Position numbers and translations under genes: made by a program | Origin: Sceloporus undulatus | Taxonomy: Eukaryota; Chordata; Lepidosauria; Squamata; Phrynosomatidae | NCBI RefSeq assembly: GCF_019175285.1 | Contig: NC_056523.1 | Location: forward strand, 123,930,927 to 123,994,926 | Length of the DNA stretch: 64,000 nucleotides | Direction: 5' to 3' | The notes under the pieces: generated by a model | Told to the model about the DNA's origin: nothing | The model's input: the letters and a program-made list of their open reading frames with translations, nothing else | The model's database searches: none | Shown here: in pieces, positions 13,700 to 64,000 of the stretch | Numbering within the stretch: the first letter of the stretch is position 1 | How the letters are laid out: each line of letters opens with the position of its first letter

Positions 13700-15592
13700 T
13701 GCAACTCCTTTTCAGGACATGCCAAATAGTTCATGACCTTGGCCTCAAGCTTCTGGAATAATTTTTATTTTTTGTTCTTTTTTTTTTTTTAAACTGGGAC
13801 TGTAATGTTGACCTATGCATTTAGTATGCAAATATGATTCTCAGTAGAACATCTGAGAGTGCAGTGCCCCAGCATGATGAACTACTGCCATACAGAGTTT
13901 TTTCCTGCCTGGACCATGATTTACATAAATAATCGAATGGATTAGCTAAAGGAAGAACACAATACTCAAACCTTTCTTAGGCAAGAGAAAGCAGGAATAC
14001 AACTCACTTTCAGGTTAACATGCAGCGCTGGAGGGTTGCATGCTTGTCTCTAGACTACCAGAAAAACTGAAATTATTACTGGGAGACTGACTCAAGAAAA
14101 ATCCCTGGACACATTCCCAAAGCTTCTGGCCACCTCTCATATGCAATGCTGTTGGTGTCAATGAAAGATCATATGAGCCAAACCCTTTGGTTACTGTGCC
14201 ACAGCCTGCATTTATGTGGGAATGCTTGTCTACCTAAGAGGCACCCTTGAATTAGAGGTTACTAGATCCTGTTCCTCCTCTCTTCTATTTGTGAAATACA
14301 CTAGGAAAGAAATTCTGTTTGTAAATCAGATAGGACTGAGGCAGACTGTCTTCATCCTTTGAACCTTTTGAATTTTTCAGGATCCCACTTCTGAAAATCT
14401 ACATATTTTGTGAATGCAAAGACAGTGCAGGTTCTGTCTTATGACCTCCAAAGAGCAAACCGACTATTCTTCAACTGGAAATACAGAAGTTACCAGTTAA
14501 AAATCTAGCCCAGTAAGTGGCCATGACTTACAACAGAATATAAATTTGTTACTATCTATTTGTCTTTTTTTAAAGAATCACTAAGACACAGCAGTAACAT
14601 ATCATTTGGGCTGAATCTTTTTTTTTTTTTAAATGGCTTTCTTGGTGCTAGGATTACCTTTAAGTTTTGCTTTTGCTTTTCTTAAAATACTGCAAGAAAA
14701 TGAAAAAGCATTTAACCTAGCACCAAATATACACTTTGGTAAATAAAACACCACTGATAAAACTTTGTTCACACTTTAAAAAAACCAGGAACCCCTGAGA
14801 TCAAAAAGAATTGAAGATGGGAAAAAATCACTCTAACTGAGCTACTCTTGGGTGAGAATAATCTTCAAACCTTCCCTTTCCTATCCTCCCAACTTTAATA
14901 ATAATAAAAAAGAAACCAAGACAACAGCAATAGCTAAGCTCAGAATCTAAAGCAGCAACTGATTCATCTAACCAAAGCCCCATTCCCCTCAGCAAATACA
15001 AACCTAAAACACAAACAAAAACAAAACAAAACATATAATAACACAAGGATTGATGAACGGGTGCAGTAGGCAGCCCACAGCACCAGAAGTCCAAACTTAA
15101 TAAATAAGTGGTAAAAAAAATATCTTTCTTTTTTTTCCTTTTATGTGTTTTGTGTCTGTTCACAGTGCGTGAGCAAGGATCACTGTTGCATGTCCTTGAG
15201 CCTCCGTTCGTGGTGAAGAGAGACAAGCAGGGAGCACAGCATCATTTGGTGGCAACTCCTGATGGCAGATGCTTAGCCCCTGAAACATACAAGCACAGGC
15301 TGGAAAAGACCTTCTATTCTTAGGCTGCCTGGTGCCCAAGATGCGAAAGCCTCCACCATACACCTACTGTTCCAGAAAGACCAGACAACCATCCCATCTC
15401 TTCCTGGAAATATTGAAGGAGAAGATGAAATGGGCAAGGATGACAGAGCAGATGAAGCATACACAATTCATGCCACTGAAGAGCTGCTCTTGTGAAGACA
15501 GATGCCTGCTGTGGTGCTCTCTCTTGCCCCACCTCATGAGCTCTCTGGCTGCCAAGGGGCCCTTCCCTTGGCACAACAGCCACGATACCTGG
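13700..15592 (-). other. MAP2K7: probable MAP2K7 3' UTR / 3' flank
   Basis: Sequence just 3' of the stop codon on the minus strand. No other exon is recognisable. Possible poly(A) signals are ATTAAA (minus strand, 14,894-14,899) and AATAAA at about 13,765. Neither is followed by a convincing GT-rich element, so the transcript end is not settled. The stretch also holds poly-T/poly-A runs at 13,780 and 14,620. Confidence 0.4.
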
Positions 15593-55847
<40,255 letters not shown>

Positions 55848-56329
55848 CTTGGCCCTCCCCTCCCCCGGAGACGACGCCGCCGCCGCCGCCGCCGCGCAGC
55901 CAGAATACACAAACACCGTACTGCGCAGGCGCCGCATGGACCAACCAGGCCACCGTAGTTCCTCCTCCGCCGCCGCCAACCAGACTCCGTGTTTCTCAGG
56001 CTTTGCCCGATTGCCCCGCACTGCCGCTGCCTCATTCCCCTCGTGCGCATGCGCCAGCGCCAGCATCTGCGTGGGTCTGTACCACAACCGTCTCTGTACC
56101 TAGTTGGACCGCTGTGGCGCATGCGCGCAAACGGCATGCCTGAAGGAACTAAGGCGCCAACCAAGCAGCCTCCTCCGAGTCCTCAGACAAACAGCTCTAG
56201 ACGGCGTCAAAAGCGGACCGATATTGCCTCCCTGCCACAAGGGGGAGCGGCTTGCTGTGGGATGGCTTTTTTTGGCTCCTGTAATTCTTCCTCCATTCCC
56301 AATTTAGCTTCAGTGACCCATGGTTACTA

Positions 56330-56625
56330 TGACTGGAGACCAGATGCAGCAAATGCATCTGAGGAAGTAGACCTTTAGGAAAGCTCCTGCTGCCAATTTT
56401 TTCTTTCAGAGGTGCTACAAGTACTCTCTACCTACTGATTCTACGGATTAACAGGGCTATATATTTTAATAATACTAATAATTCAAATACTAATAATATA
56501 CATCTGAGGAAGTAGGCTTAGGAAAGTTCATGCTGCCAGTTTGTTTCTTTCAGTGAGTCTCAAAGGTGCTGCAAGGTCTCTCTCTGTACTGATTCTACAG
56601 ACTAACACCATGGCTATGTCTTTGA
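56330..56625. repeat. two diverged copies of a ~130-bp repeat
   Basis: CATCTGAGGAAGTAG, TTTCTTTCAG, GTGCTRCAAG and TACTGATTCTAC recur in the same order at 56,350-56,450 and 56,505-56,605. Family not named. Confidence 0.55.
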
Positions 56626-56629
56626 ATTC

Positions 56630-58100
56630 TGCCACTGTGGAGAGCAGAGTTCAAATCCTTGACTAGCTTTCCTTGCCCTCAGAGAGAGTTCTCTTACTCT
56701 CTGTGCCCTCACCGCAAAGAAGGCAAGGCATTGCAAAACGCAGGTAAAAGGAGTACAGGATATAAAACTAAGAACATTTTGTTGACAAACTTTTGTGGGT
56801 GAGAGGATAAGAGGGGGAATCAACACAAATGCGACAGATACATATCAGCAGATACCCCAGCGTAGTAATGAAGTGGGCTTATGCGCCTGATTGAAGAATT
56901 GTATTAGAAATGTTTTTATAGGCTCTTTGTGGTCGTGATTTTGGGTGAGACTAGATGCTGACTTGAGGTCTCAATAGAAGCTAGAATTCGGCTTTTGCAA
57001 AGACTAATTTCAGAGTGAGCAATTCTTGCATAGGATTGTTTTGAGAACACAGTGTTTTCTTGATAAGGTGAAACATCCCAAACAGAAGAGTATAAACAAT
57101 GTTACAATGAACTAGAACAATTTCTGCTATTTCAAAATGTATAATCTGCTCATGTTCATCTGCTAACGCCATAGAATATATGTATTAATGCAATCAGGTG
57201 GGGTCAGAGTTTGGGGGTCTGGTTTTCCTGTATTGCTCTTGGGTATAAAACCTGCTGTAAAGAATGTTCATGTCTCTCTTGCGCCTTTCGATGCAGGAGG
57301 GTCCCAGACGTTACAAAACTGTGCCTTCTGTGACAGTGGGTCAGCTTGGTTGTTTATCCCAGCCAGTGGCTTCTGCTACAGTAGAGTACAGGATTTGACG
57401 GTTGAATCGGAAACACAGGGCCAGCCCTACTATTCAGCAAGATGAGGTTGCGGATGCATGGGACAGAAGTGGTACCTTCTTAGTTGTTTCTCATGAACTT
57501 TTGTTTTTGGCCTCCAGCAGCAAAATGTTTTATCTACTGCCTTTGATATCCCACGTAAAGGAAGAATTCTGATTTTGTAGCCAAAGCAGGGTAGCAGAGA
57601 GACATCAGCTTGCTTGGGATCCCCAAACTTTGCAGAAGTACAAAATCTATGTTTGAAACCAAATCACAGAGAATGTTGAATATCAACCGGAAATTAAAAC
57701 CAGAAAATCAGAATGGAATATCATAGGTAGCTGTTCTTGTTAATAATCCTGAAGGACAGCACTCCTGAGGTGAAAGTACACTGTAACAGTTTGTTCCAAG
57801 TTCCACTTGATAAAAAACAAGGCAGGAACTACAAATGAAATAACAACTTGGTATTATTTTCAACCGCATTTAGTGTCACTGGATCACTGTTTGTGGTGTT
57901 TTTTTGAAAAATCTGCTTTATATGTCAGTATTGTGAAGTACATAAGACACAGATGTTTCAGTAAGCATTTTGTGTGACATCGTGATTAGAGAGTGCCAGT
58001 TTGCATGCCCAGAGAACAGGATTCTTGTTAAAGTTGCTTTGGAGATCAGACAAATATACAGACTTACCTCAATGAACAAAGCCTCTGGCAAAGGAACTCC
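56630..58100. other. intergenic, nothing recognised
   Basis: No LRR-type codons or exons of a host gene on either strand that I can recognise. Confidence 0.5.
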
Positions 58101-58149
58101 TTTTTACAAAATATTTCTACGAGAGCTCAGCCCCACCCCTTTTCTTATG

Positions 58150-59160
58150 TTACATCCAGCTGGAAGTTTGTTTGTTTTTGGTATTGTTTTGTTTTGGGGT
58201 TTTTGCAGCATTGGCATTAGAAAGATGATGAAGAAGATTTTCTACTGTGTTGCCACTGCATGTCAAGAGTAAACAATGCAATAAAGCTTGTGCTGGGGAA
58301 GAGCAGGCTAAGGTAAGCAGCATCTGCCTCCAGAATCTCTGGCTTTGCTTCGCGAACGAAGATTCAGGAGGACTCATCCCGCGCTTTGTACAAGCACGTT
58401 GGTGACTAAAAAGTCCATTCTGGGACAAACAGGTCAGGTTGCAGAAAGCACAGCGGAAAGTCTCTTTGGGTGATGTTTCCGAGTTGTGGTTCTTTCTGCG
58501 TTGTCGTTTCTCTTCAAGACTCATTCAGTGTGAGTTTTTGAAAAAGGCTGCAGCATCGTGGATAGTGCGTCTCCATGCGTCCCAATGCGAGGCCAGGGCA
58601 GACCATTGTTGGTGATCAGTTTGGCCAAGCCTGAGATGTTGTTTCAGGGAGTCCTTGTATCTCTTCTTTGGGGCGCCTCTCTTACGCTGACCCGTGGCGA
58701 GTTCACTGTAGAATACTATTTTTGGGAGGCAATGGTCTTTCATCCTAGAAACGTGTCCTGCCCAGCGCAGCTGCGTCCTCAATAGCATGGCCTCAATGCT
58801 GGTGATCCCTGCTTGCTCAAGGACAGCAATATTTGTCACATAGTCAGTCCAGTGTATATTTAGAATTGTGCATAAACAGCGCTGATGAAAGCGTTCAAAG
58901 AGTCGTAGTTGTTGGCGATAGGTGACCCATATTTCAGACCCATAGAGGAGAATAGACAGTACAATGGCTCTATACACACTGATTTTTGTGCTTCGCCTCA
59001 AGTGTTTGTTACTCCAGACTCTTTTGTGAAGCCTTCCCAATGCACTATATGCCTTTGCTAATCTGTGATCGATCTCCTTATCAATCTTGGCGTCTGAGGA
59101 GATGATGCTTCCCAGGTAGGTGAACTGCTGAACAGACTTGAGCACAGAATCTACCTCCTC
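58150..59160 (-). mobile_element. RTE-like LINE C-terminal part with zinc finger
   Basis: Open 206-codon frame: YLGSIISSDAKIDKEIDHRL, ILLYGSEIWVTYRQQLRLFE, HQRCLCTILNIHWTDYVTNI, QLRWAGHVSRMKDH, GAPKKRYKDSLKQHL, HDAAAFFKNSH, stop; then, in the same frame, a second open stretch with CAFCNLTCLSQNGLFSHQRA plus C (C-x2-C ... H-x4-C finger). This is the RT thumb to C-terminal tail of a non-LTR retrotransposon, missing its 5' part. One in-frame stop separates the two stretches. Confidence 0.8.
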
Positions 59161-59164
59161 CAGA

Positions 59165-60100
59165 ATCCCTTATTGGGCAAGCATGAGCAGCAAAATAGGC
59201 CTGTCTCACCAACTAGCCCCAGCATGTTAAGAAAAAAATCCTAGATATATTAAGTGGCCACCAAAATGGAAATCATAAGAAATGTGGAGGCTGTTGAAAG
59301 AAAGGGGAAAAAATAATCCTAGGATGCATTTTGGAGGAAGCTTTCAAGCAGTATCTAGATTCAAAATGTTTTTGTTTACTTAGGCAAGGCTTACCTAACA
59401 TGGTTATTCAATTTTACATGGACAACTTTTGGTGTTCCTTTGAATAAAAAGTTTGCTCAAACATGTTGAACTTTTTTTTGTGTATGAGCCTATTTCCATG
59501 TTATTTCTACCTCTAGTTAAGGAAGAAAAGCCCAGGAATATATCTACTACATTTACTTAGGTATACCAGCAAAAGCATGTTAAGAAATAACACATCCTCC
59601 AAAAAAAGAGTTTTTATTACAATCTCTTAGCAGCTGGTGACATCAGGGATATCTGCTGAAATACCTATCTTCAAAGATAGCCCTCAATTTTTTTAACACA
59701 TATGTCTACAGACATGGAACATAGGTTCTAGCACAAGTCCCATATAAATGAAGTTAGTAGAAAATTCACAGTCTTTAAAGAATTCTCACATCATCCCAAA
59801 TGGAAGGTACATTGTTTAAAAAGAAGAGTTAATTTACTTTTTTCACCTCATTACTTCCCTAGGCTAGGTCATTAACAGCATTTAAAGAAGCATTTCTGTG
59901 GCCTTAGCTACAGTTAAGCGTGTCCTGGATTTATTCAGAATATTCTAGTGACATCTGAAAATGCTATACTGTGCTATGCTAAGCTATAACAGGGCACTGA
60001 ACTCCTGTGTAATAACAGTGCTTCTTTCTTCATTGACAGTACACTTTTCCATTAAAATAACAGGCTTTCTAATATGCCTGTAAAATAAGGGACATTTAAC
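59165..60100. other. intergenic, nothing recognised
   Basis: A/T-rich, no exon-like frame or named repeat. Confidence 0.5.
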
Positions 60101-60107
60101 AACAAAG

Positions 60108-60490
60108 GGGCTGTGCAAACAGCCCTGAAGGGGCAGCCTCCTGCTGCCCCTTTTACAGCCAGATCGGGGCTGCAGCAACCACATGCCGCACCCCCGCTCT
60201 GGCCTTTGCAGGGCACAAAAAGGAGCCACAAAAAGCCTTTGCAGGGCACAAAAAACAGCTCCTTTTTGCTCCCTGCAAAGGGTGAAATGGCCGCGGTGCC
60301 GCAGCTTTTGGTGTTCCTTTGGTGCTGCATCGTGTGGACACAGTGGCAGAGGAGTGCCGTGATGCCGCGCGCTGTGTGGAGTGATGAACAGTGTCACACC
60401 ACCCTGGGGGCGGAGTCGGGGCGTGCATCATGTGGACGCCATGCTCCGACCCCACCCCCAAGCTGGCCTTTAAGGCCGGTCTGCATAGCC
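60108..60490. mobile_element. GC-rich MITE, copy 2
   Basis: About 380 bp. Left GGGCTGTGCAAACAGCCC and reversed right CGGCTATGCAGACCGGCC form ~30-bp imperfect inverted ends. Contains direct repeats of TTTGCAGGGCACAAAAA. Same family, opposite orientation, at 53.0 kb. Confidence 0.65.
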
Positions 60491-60494
60491 GCAA

Positions 60495-61035
60495 AATTAA
60501 CATTTAAGCAGTCATGTTATTTTATACCAAAGAGTAGAGGTCAATTTGTAAGATGTATCTTTGCCAATCTCCTTACCAATAGCAATAACAAGTACATTTC
60601 TGTATCATTTATCAGTGAACTAGCACTCCCTAAGCAGTTTACAATGTATAAGCCAATTGCCCCTCAAAAACTGGGTACTCATATTACCGATCTACAAAAG
60701 GATGGAGGGCTAAGTGGACCCTGGAGCCCTGCTTGGGAGTGAACTTGTGGCTGTGAGTGGCTGCAGTACTGGCATTTAACCACTGCACCAGCAGGACAAT
60801 TGCTAGTCTGTTGTGTTGTTGTGATACCATTTCTTCTTATGATCTGAAACTTGTGTTTTTCCCTTTTAGATGCTTCAGTGACACACCTTTCATATGTCTT
60901 TCTCTTGCCTATTATCTCATAAAACATTTCACTGAGGGAAAAGGAAGACACAGAATGCAAGCTTCCTGTCTGAATCTCTAAACAAATCTGTATTTTCTTG
61001 TCTCTGCTTTTTCAAATGAATTAAACTGTCCTGCC
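60495..61035. other. intergenic, nothing recognised
   Basis: No host exon or named repeat seen. Confidence 0.45.
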
Positions 61036-61038
61036 ATA

Positions 61039-61390
61039 TAGTGGCATCCCCACCTTGGGTGTCAACTGGTGCGGGGGCTGTTGAGGGGTGCTACTGGAAG
61101 GGCAGCAGCAAAAAGGTCACATTCGCCCTTCACCACAGCACCAGCTGCCTCCTGAGAAGGGAGCCACTACTGTGACAAAATCTAGAAGGGTGTGCTCACC
61201 CTTCTCATTTGCCACGGCAGCGTCCTCACCCTCAGGAGGAAGCCACCATGATGACAAAACCTGGAGGAACATGCTCTCCCTTTCTCTCACACACACCCAG
61301 TGGGAGGAGGGCCCAAACAGGCATCACCCCTCTTCTGGGATGTCACCTGGTGTGGGATGAACTCCCTGCACCTCCCTAATGATGCCACTG
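61039..61390. mobile_element. hAT-like MITE
   Basis: 352 bp; TAGTGGCATCCCCACCTTGG left and reversed CAGTGGCATCATTAGGGAGG right. 8-bp flanks CTGCCATA (61,031-61,038) and CTGCCATG (61,391-61,398) are a 7/8 target duplication. Related ends at 16.4-17.1 kb. Confidence 0.75.
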
Positions 61391-61399
61391 CTGCCATGT

Positions 61400-61640
61400 T
61401 GTCCTTCTTGAAATTTGAAAATATAGGTTTGAAAGGAAGTTTTGAATGTGTATCCAAGAGTTTTAAAAGGTTACTTTTTGGACAGCAAGTCCCAAACACG
61501 CACACACACCCCGCCAGTCACAGATGGGGGGTGGGTTCTGGAAGTTGTTGACCCATAAAGTAACTTTACCAAGCTCTGATTTTGTAAGTGCTTGTGTGTC
61601 TACTTTGAGACTAAGGCAAGAAAAGTATGTCAACTCCAAT
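61400..61640. other. intergenic repeat-like segment
   Basis: AAAGTAACTTTACCAAGCTC and the CACACACCCC run suggest a mobile-element remnant. Translated on the minus strand it does not resemble LRRs. Confidence 0.35.
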
Positions 61641-61970
61641 CTATGGTGGGATACAGACCGCCCCAAAAGGATGGTTTCCCGCCGCCCTGGTTTGCTCCGT
61701 GAGGGAGCCGCAACGGACAAACCACGCGGCTCTGTTGCAGAACAAAAAGAACCTGCAAAAAGCAGGTTCTTCTTGCGGCACTAGGCATCTGTCCCGTCAA
61801 AATGGCAGTGCCCTTTGTACAGGGCACTGCCATTTTGGGCCGCCAGTACGTACTAGGCTAACCTTATTATGTATTAGGGTTAGGGAGCGTGTGAATGGTG
61901 CGTGCTCCCTAACCCTAGAATCGCCGCTGCCGCGCTACAAAATGGAGGTATGTATCCTGGCTATAATACA
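61641..61970. mobile_element. hairpin-rich MITE at the LRRC8E break
   Basis: About 330 bp with imperfect terminal inverted repeats: TATGGTGGGATACAGACC at the low end and, reversed, TATAGCCAGGATACATACC at the high end. Inside lie three perfect or near-perfect stem-loops: 61,749-61,770 (arms AGAACCTG), 61,799-61,836 (arms AAAATGGCAGTGCCC) and about 61,873-61,917 (arms TTAGGGTTAGGGAGC). No clear target duplication. It supplies the last codons and stop of the LRRC8E-like frame. Confidence 0.6.
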
Positions 61971-63104
61971 TAATTCATGATCAAGATCCATATCTGGTGG
62001 GCAACTCTCACTCATGGCTGAAAGGAAGATGGCAAAACGCCATGAGTATAATTGGTCACACTGGTCAGCCATGTGCATTAGGAAAGCTAAATCATTGTAT
62101 ACTTCTGGGATGTCAATTATGTGATTGTCTTCATGCATTGGCTTAAAAGAATACTTGAGCAATGGCTGCCGTACAAGCCATAAGAGTGGGTACGTGGCAA
62201 TAACCCCATAGAGGAACATTAAGAAAAGGTAAGTAGCCATCAGTTTCTGCAGAATGGAAGCCAAGCTATGGGTACAGAGGAAAGTAGAGTAGCCAGTGAG
62301 GTTCTCTGTGTCTAACCAGCAAACATGTTTAAAGGAGATGGATCCTACACAGTTGGAAGTATAGCCCAGCACAGTTAGGACCTTTGCAACTTTGAAGATG
62401 GTTTGTCCCATGTAGATTTTGTAAATCAAAGAAGCACTTTCAGTGTGCGCTCTAAACCTGCAGATCTTCTCAAAGAGTGCCCGGCCTTGCTCTTTGTCCT
62501 TCCATTCAAGGAAAAGAGAAGATGAAGGTGATATCAGTTGGTTTTGGCTCCCTCCTGCAACAGTGGTTTTGGGCAGGCCTAGGAAATGCTGGCAAGCCAT
62601 CTCAGAGAGAGCTTTGGCAGTCCAAGGTGACTCAAAGCATTTCATGAGGATGGATAAAAACTGTTCAATCTTTGATGAAGTCTTAGGATACCTGAACCAG
62701 AAGTTGCTACTAGCCATTAAAAGCATTGAGTTAACAAGTGCAAGATAAGGGAAATACTTGGAAAACCAGGGCAAAGCCTTTTGATAACAGATATGACTGA
62801 TGTACATGTACTGCTGGTAGTCAAGGCTGACTGGATGGCCACTGTATGTAGCAGGAAATATTTCATTAATGGTTGGATTTATAACTCCAGGTGTGGGTAT
62901 AGATGTTGCTGTCTCATTTAGCTTGTTATTCAGAGGCAGACATGTCACTTGGTCAACAGAGATTAGCAGAGTCCCTGATAGAAGAGAAACCATCAGCATT
63001 GCTAGTACTAAGTAATCCATCAGGACATCCCACCAAGGCTTTAGAGTCTGGAACTGAGCATGGCTGTCATTGTGGAAGGTCACTTCTGACAGAGTAAACA
63101 TCAC
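61935..63104 (-). CDS. LRRC8E: LRRC8E-like pore domain, LRR half absent
   Basis: 389-codon open frame for the membrane half of an LRRC8 (VRAC) subunit, which in full-length form makes volume-regulated anion channels at the plasma membrane. Visible: KPWWDV before TM1 (about 28-50), extracellular loop with Cys55 and Cys106, KYFPYL at 116-121 in TM2, SSKIEQFLSILMKCFESPWT at 143-162, ALFEKI.RF at 209-217, TM3 about 237-255, Cys262 and Cys277, LTGY, TM4 about 286-311, KYSF and DIPEV..D.AF at 331-341. LD.QQY and CY..AL.W match LRRC8E better than LRRC8A, and the place next to MAP2K7 agrees with mammalian synteny. The usual conserved start MIPV is replaced by MMFTLS. Homology ends at DLDHE (residue 377), just before the LRR domain; the last 12 residues come from a transposon. 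Full family members are about 800 residues. Either a truncated subunit or a recently broken gene. Confidence 0.85.
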   Translation of the reverse strand: MMFTLSEVTFHNDSHAQFQTLKPWWDVLMDYLVLAMLMVSLLSGTLLISVDQVTCLPLNNKLNETATSIPTPGVINPTINEIFPATYSGHPVSLDYQQYMYISHICYQKALPWFSKYFPYLALVNSMLLMASSNFWFRYPKTSSKIEQFLSILMKCFESPWTAKALSEMACQHFLGLPKTTVAGGSQNQLISPSSSLFLEWKDKEQGRALFEKICRFRAHTESASLIYKIYMGQTIFKVAKVLTVLGYTSNCVGSISFKHVCWLDTENLTGYSTFLCTHSLASILQKLMATYLFLMFLYGVIATYPLLWLVRQPLLKYSFKPMHEDNHIIDIPEVYNDLAFLMHMADQCDQLYSWRFAIFLSAMSESCPPDMDLDHELCIIARIHTSIL

Positions 63105-63384
63105 TTTAAAAAATTAAGTATGAATTCAATAATGTCACTGAGGTTTTTTCTCCATTTTTCACTGATAAAGAAACCTGTGTGAATAAGGACACACATTTGA
63201 GTTTACAGCTGGATTTTATATCTTTTCAAAATCAAACTTCATTGCCTTTCTTATGAGTTAGTGTTTGCGCAATCTGCTAGAACCTCCTTTGCGCAATCTG
63301 CTAGAACACTCCTCCCTGCTAATTCCATCAAAAGACATCATGCAGAAGACATCATGGGTTAGTTTAACATCAAGCTAGTTTTAT

Positions 63385-64000
63385 TTTTAGTTTCTTGTGG
63401 ATTTTTTCAGGCTATGTGGCCATGTTCTAGAAGAGTTTCTTCCTGACGTTTCTACAGCATCTGTGGCTGGCATCTTCAGAGAATGCTAATCTGGAAAAGA
63501 GTGGGTATACAGTATATATACTGTGTGATCCTGAGTGAGGAGGAGTGATTCCCATATTAATTTGTGTATTGTTCTGTTGTTGATGGCCTCCTCAGGGTAG
63601 GAGGATATGAAAAGAGGATTAGTATCTGCTACTTGGTGATCCTTGTTTGCTGGGAAGCCTCTGACCCTGAGTGATTTCTCATTTGCATTTGCTGAGTCCT
63701 CATTTTGCTATTCTTCAGGACTGGTAGCCAAACTTTAATTACTTTGAAGATTTCTTCTTTCCTGTTGAAGTTGTCCAAGTGTTTGTGGATTTCAATGGCT
63801 TCCCTGTGCATTCTGACCTGATAGTTGTTGGCATAGTCCAGAATTTCAGTGTTCTCAAACAGCATTTTGTGCCCAGGATGGTTTATAATGTGTTCTGCTA
63901 ATTTATAATGTGCCCAGGATGGTTTATAATGTGGGTATATATATACTGTGTTCAGGATCACACAATATATATATACCCACTCTCTTCCAGGTTAGCATTC
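63385..64000 (-). mobile_element. Penelope-like element, 3' part, runs off the window
   Basis: A 110-codon minus frame (63,629-63,961) contains AEHIINHPGHKMLFENTEIL and HREAIEIHKHLDNFNRKEEI, with VWLPVLKNS: the C-terminal end of Penelope-like GIY-YIG endonuclease proteins. Downstream is the terminal region with ATGGCCATGTTCTAGAAGAG and a hammerhead-like core (63,441-63,483). GCTAATCTGGAAAAGAGTGG at 63,487 recurs inverted at the window end. Confidence 0.75.
63441..63483 (-). ncRNA. hammerhead-ribozyme-like core of the Penelope-like element
   Basis: Minus strand: CTGAAGA (the CUGANGA box), a hairpin GCCAGC...GCTG, then GAAACGTC (GAAA box and GUC cleavage triplet with a minimal stem III). Penelope-like elements are known to carry such motifs. 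In this copy stem II has lost pairs (GCTGTA where GCTGGC is expected), so activity is doubtful. Confidence 0.45.

Noticed and set aside
61873-61917. TTAGGGTTAGGG and its inverse, possible interstitial telomeric repeat
   Set aside because: Only two units in a stem-loop of a MITE; not a telomeric array.

Overview
This is nuclear DNA of a vertebrate, almost certainly a squamate reptile and perhaps an iguanian lizard. The evidence is spliced vertebrate genes plus a squamate-type repeat mix: Bov-B LINE, Sauria-type tRNA SINEs with Bov-B tails, L2/CR1-group LINEs, a Penelope-like element, Tigger-like and hAT MITEs, and long palindromic MITEs. No bacterial, organellar or viral operon organisation is present. 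The exact species cannot be told from the sequence alone.

Two host genes can be supported, both on the minus strand. MAP2K7 (MKK7, the JNK-pathway MAP2K) fills most of the window. Its exon 1 lies in a CpG island at about 55.56-56.24 kb, followed by a 31-kb intron 1 full of repeats. Ten compact exons run between 24.44 and 15.59 kb. Exons 5-11 (816 nt) read cleanly with consensus splice sites. Exons 2-4 carry a cluster of small indels against the conserved protein, which looks like a local sequence-quality problem rather than gene death. Upstream, at 61.94-63.10 kb, is a 389-codon open frame for the pore half of an LRRC8 volume-regulated anion channel subunit, best matched to LRRC8E. The same order and orientation (LRRC8E then MAP2K7) is known in mammals. 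The leucine-rich-repeat half is missing: homology stops exactly where a small hairpin-rich transposon begins.

Layout: 1-15.6 kb is the 3' flank of MAP2K7 (probably including its 3' UTR), with CR1, L2-type, SINE and MITE fragments and no second gene that I can recognise. 15.6-24.4 kb holds MAP2K7 exons 11 to 2, with a hAT, a second hAT-like element, a Sauria SINE, palindromic MITEs and a Tigger-like MITE in the introns. 24.4-55.7 kb is intron 1. It contains a three-level nest (L2 inside Tigger inside SINE) at 25.5-27.8 kb, two long degenerate LINE copies at 27.9-29.9 and 32.3-33.7 kb, a Bov-B copy at 35.8-37.5 kb with a Tigger-like insertion, a 10-N gap at 42,181-42,190, and many MITEs. 55.6-56.2 kb is the promoter and exon 1. 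56.2-61.9 kb is intergenic, with a LINE fragment ending in a zinc finger and several MITEs. 63.4-64.0 kb is a Penelope-like element running off the end of the window.

The two genes share no biochemical pathway (JNK signalling versus volume-regulated anion conductance); their adjacency is conserved synteny. I found no wholly new biological system. The most interesting items are the LRR-less LRRC8E frame, the damaged exon cluster in MAP2K7, the hammerhead-like motif of the Penelope-type repeats, and a composite retroposon family built from variable numbers of a ~90-bp GC-rich monomer.
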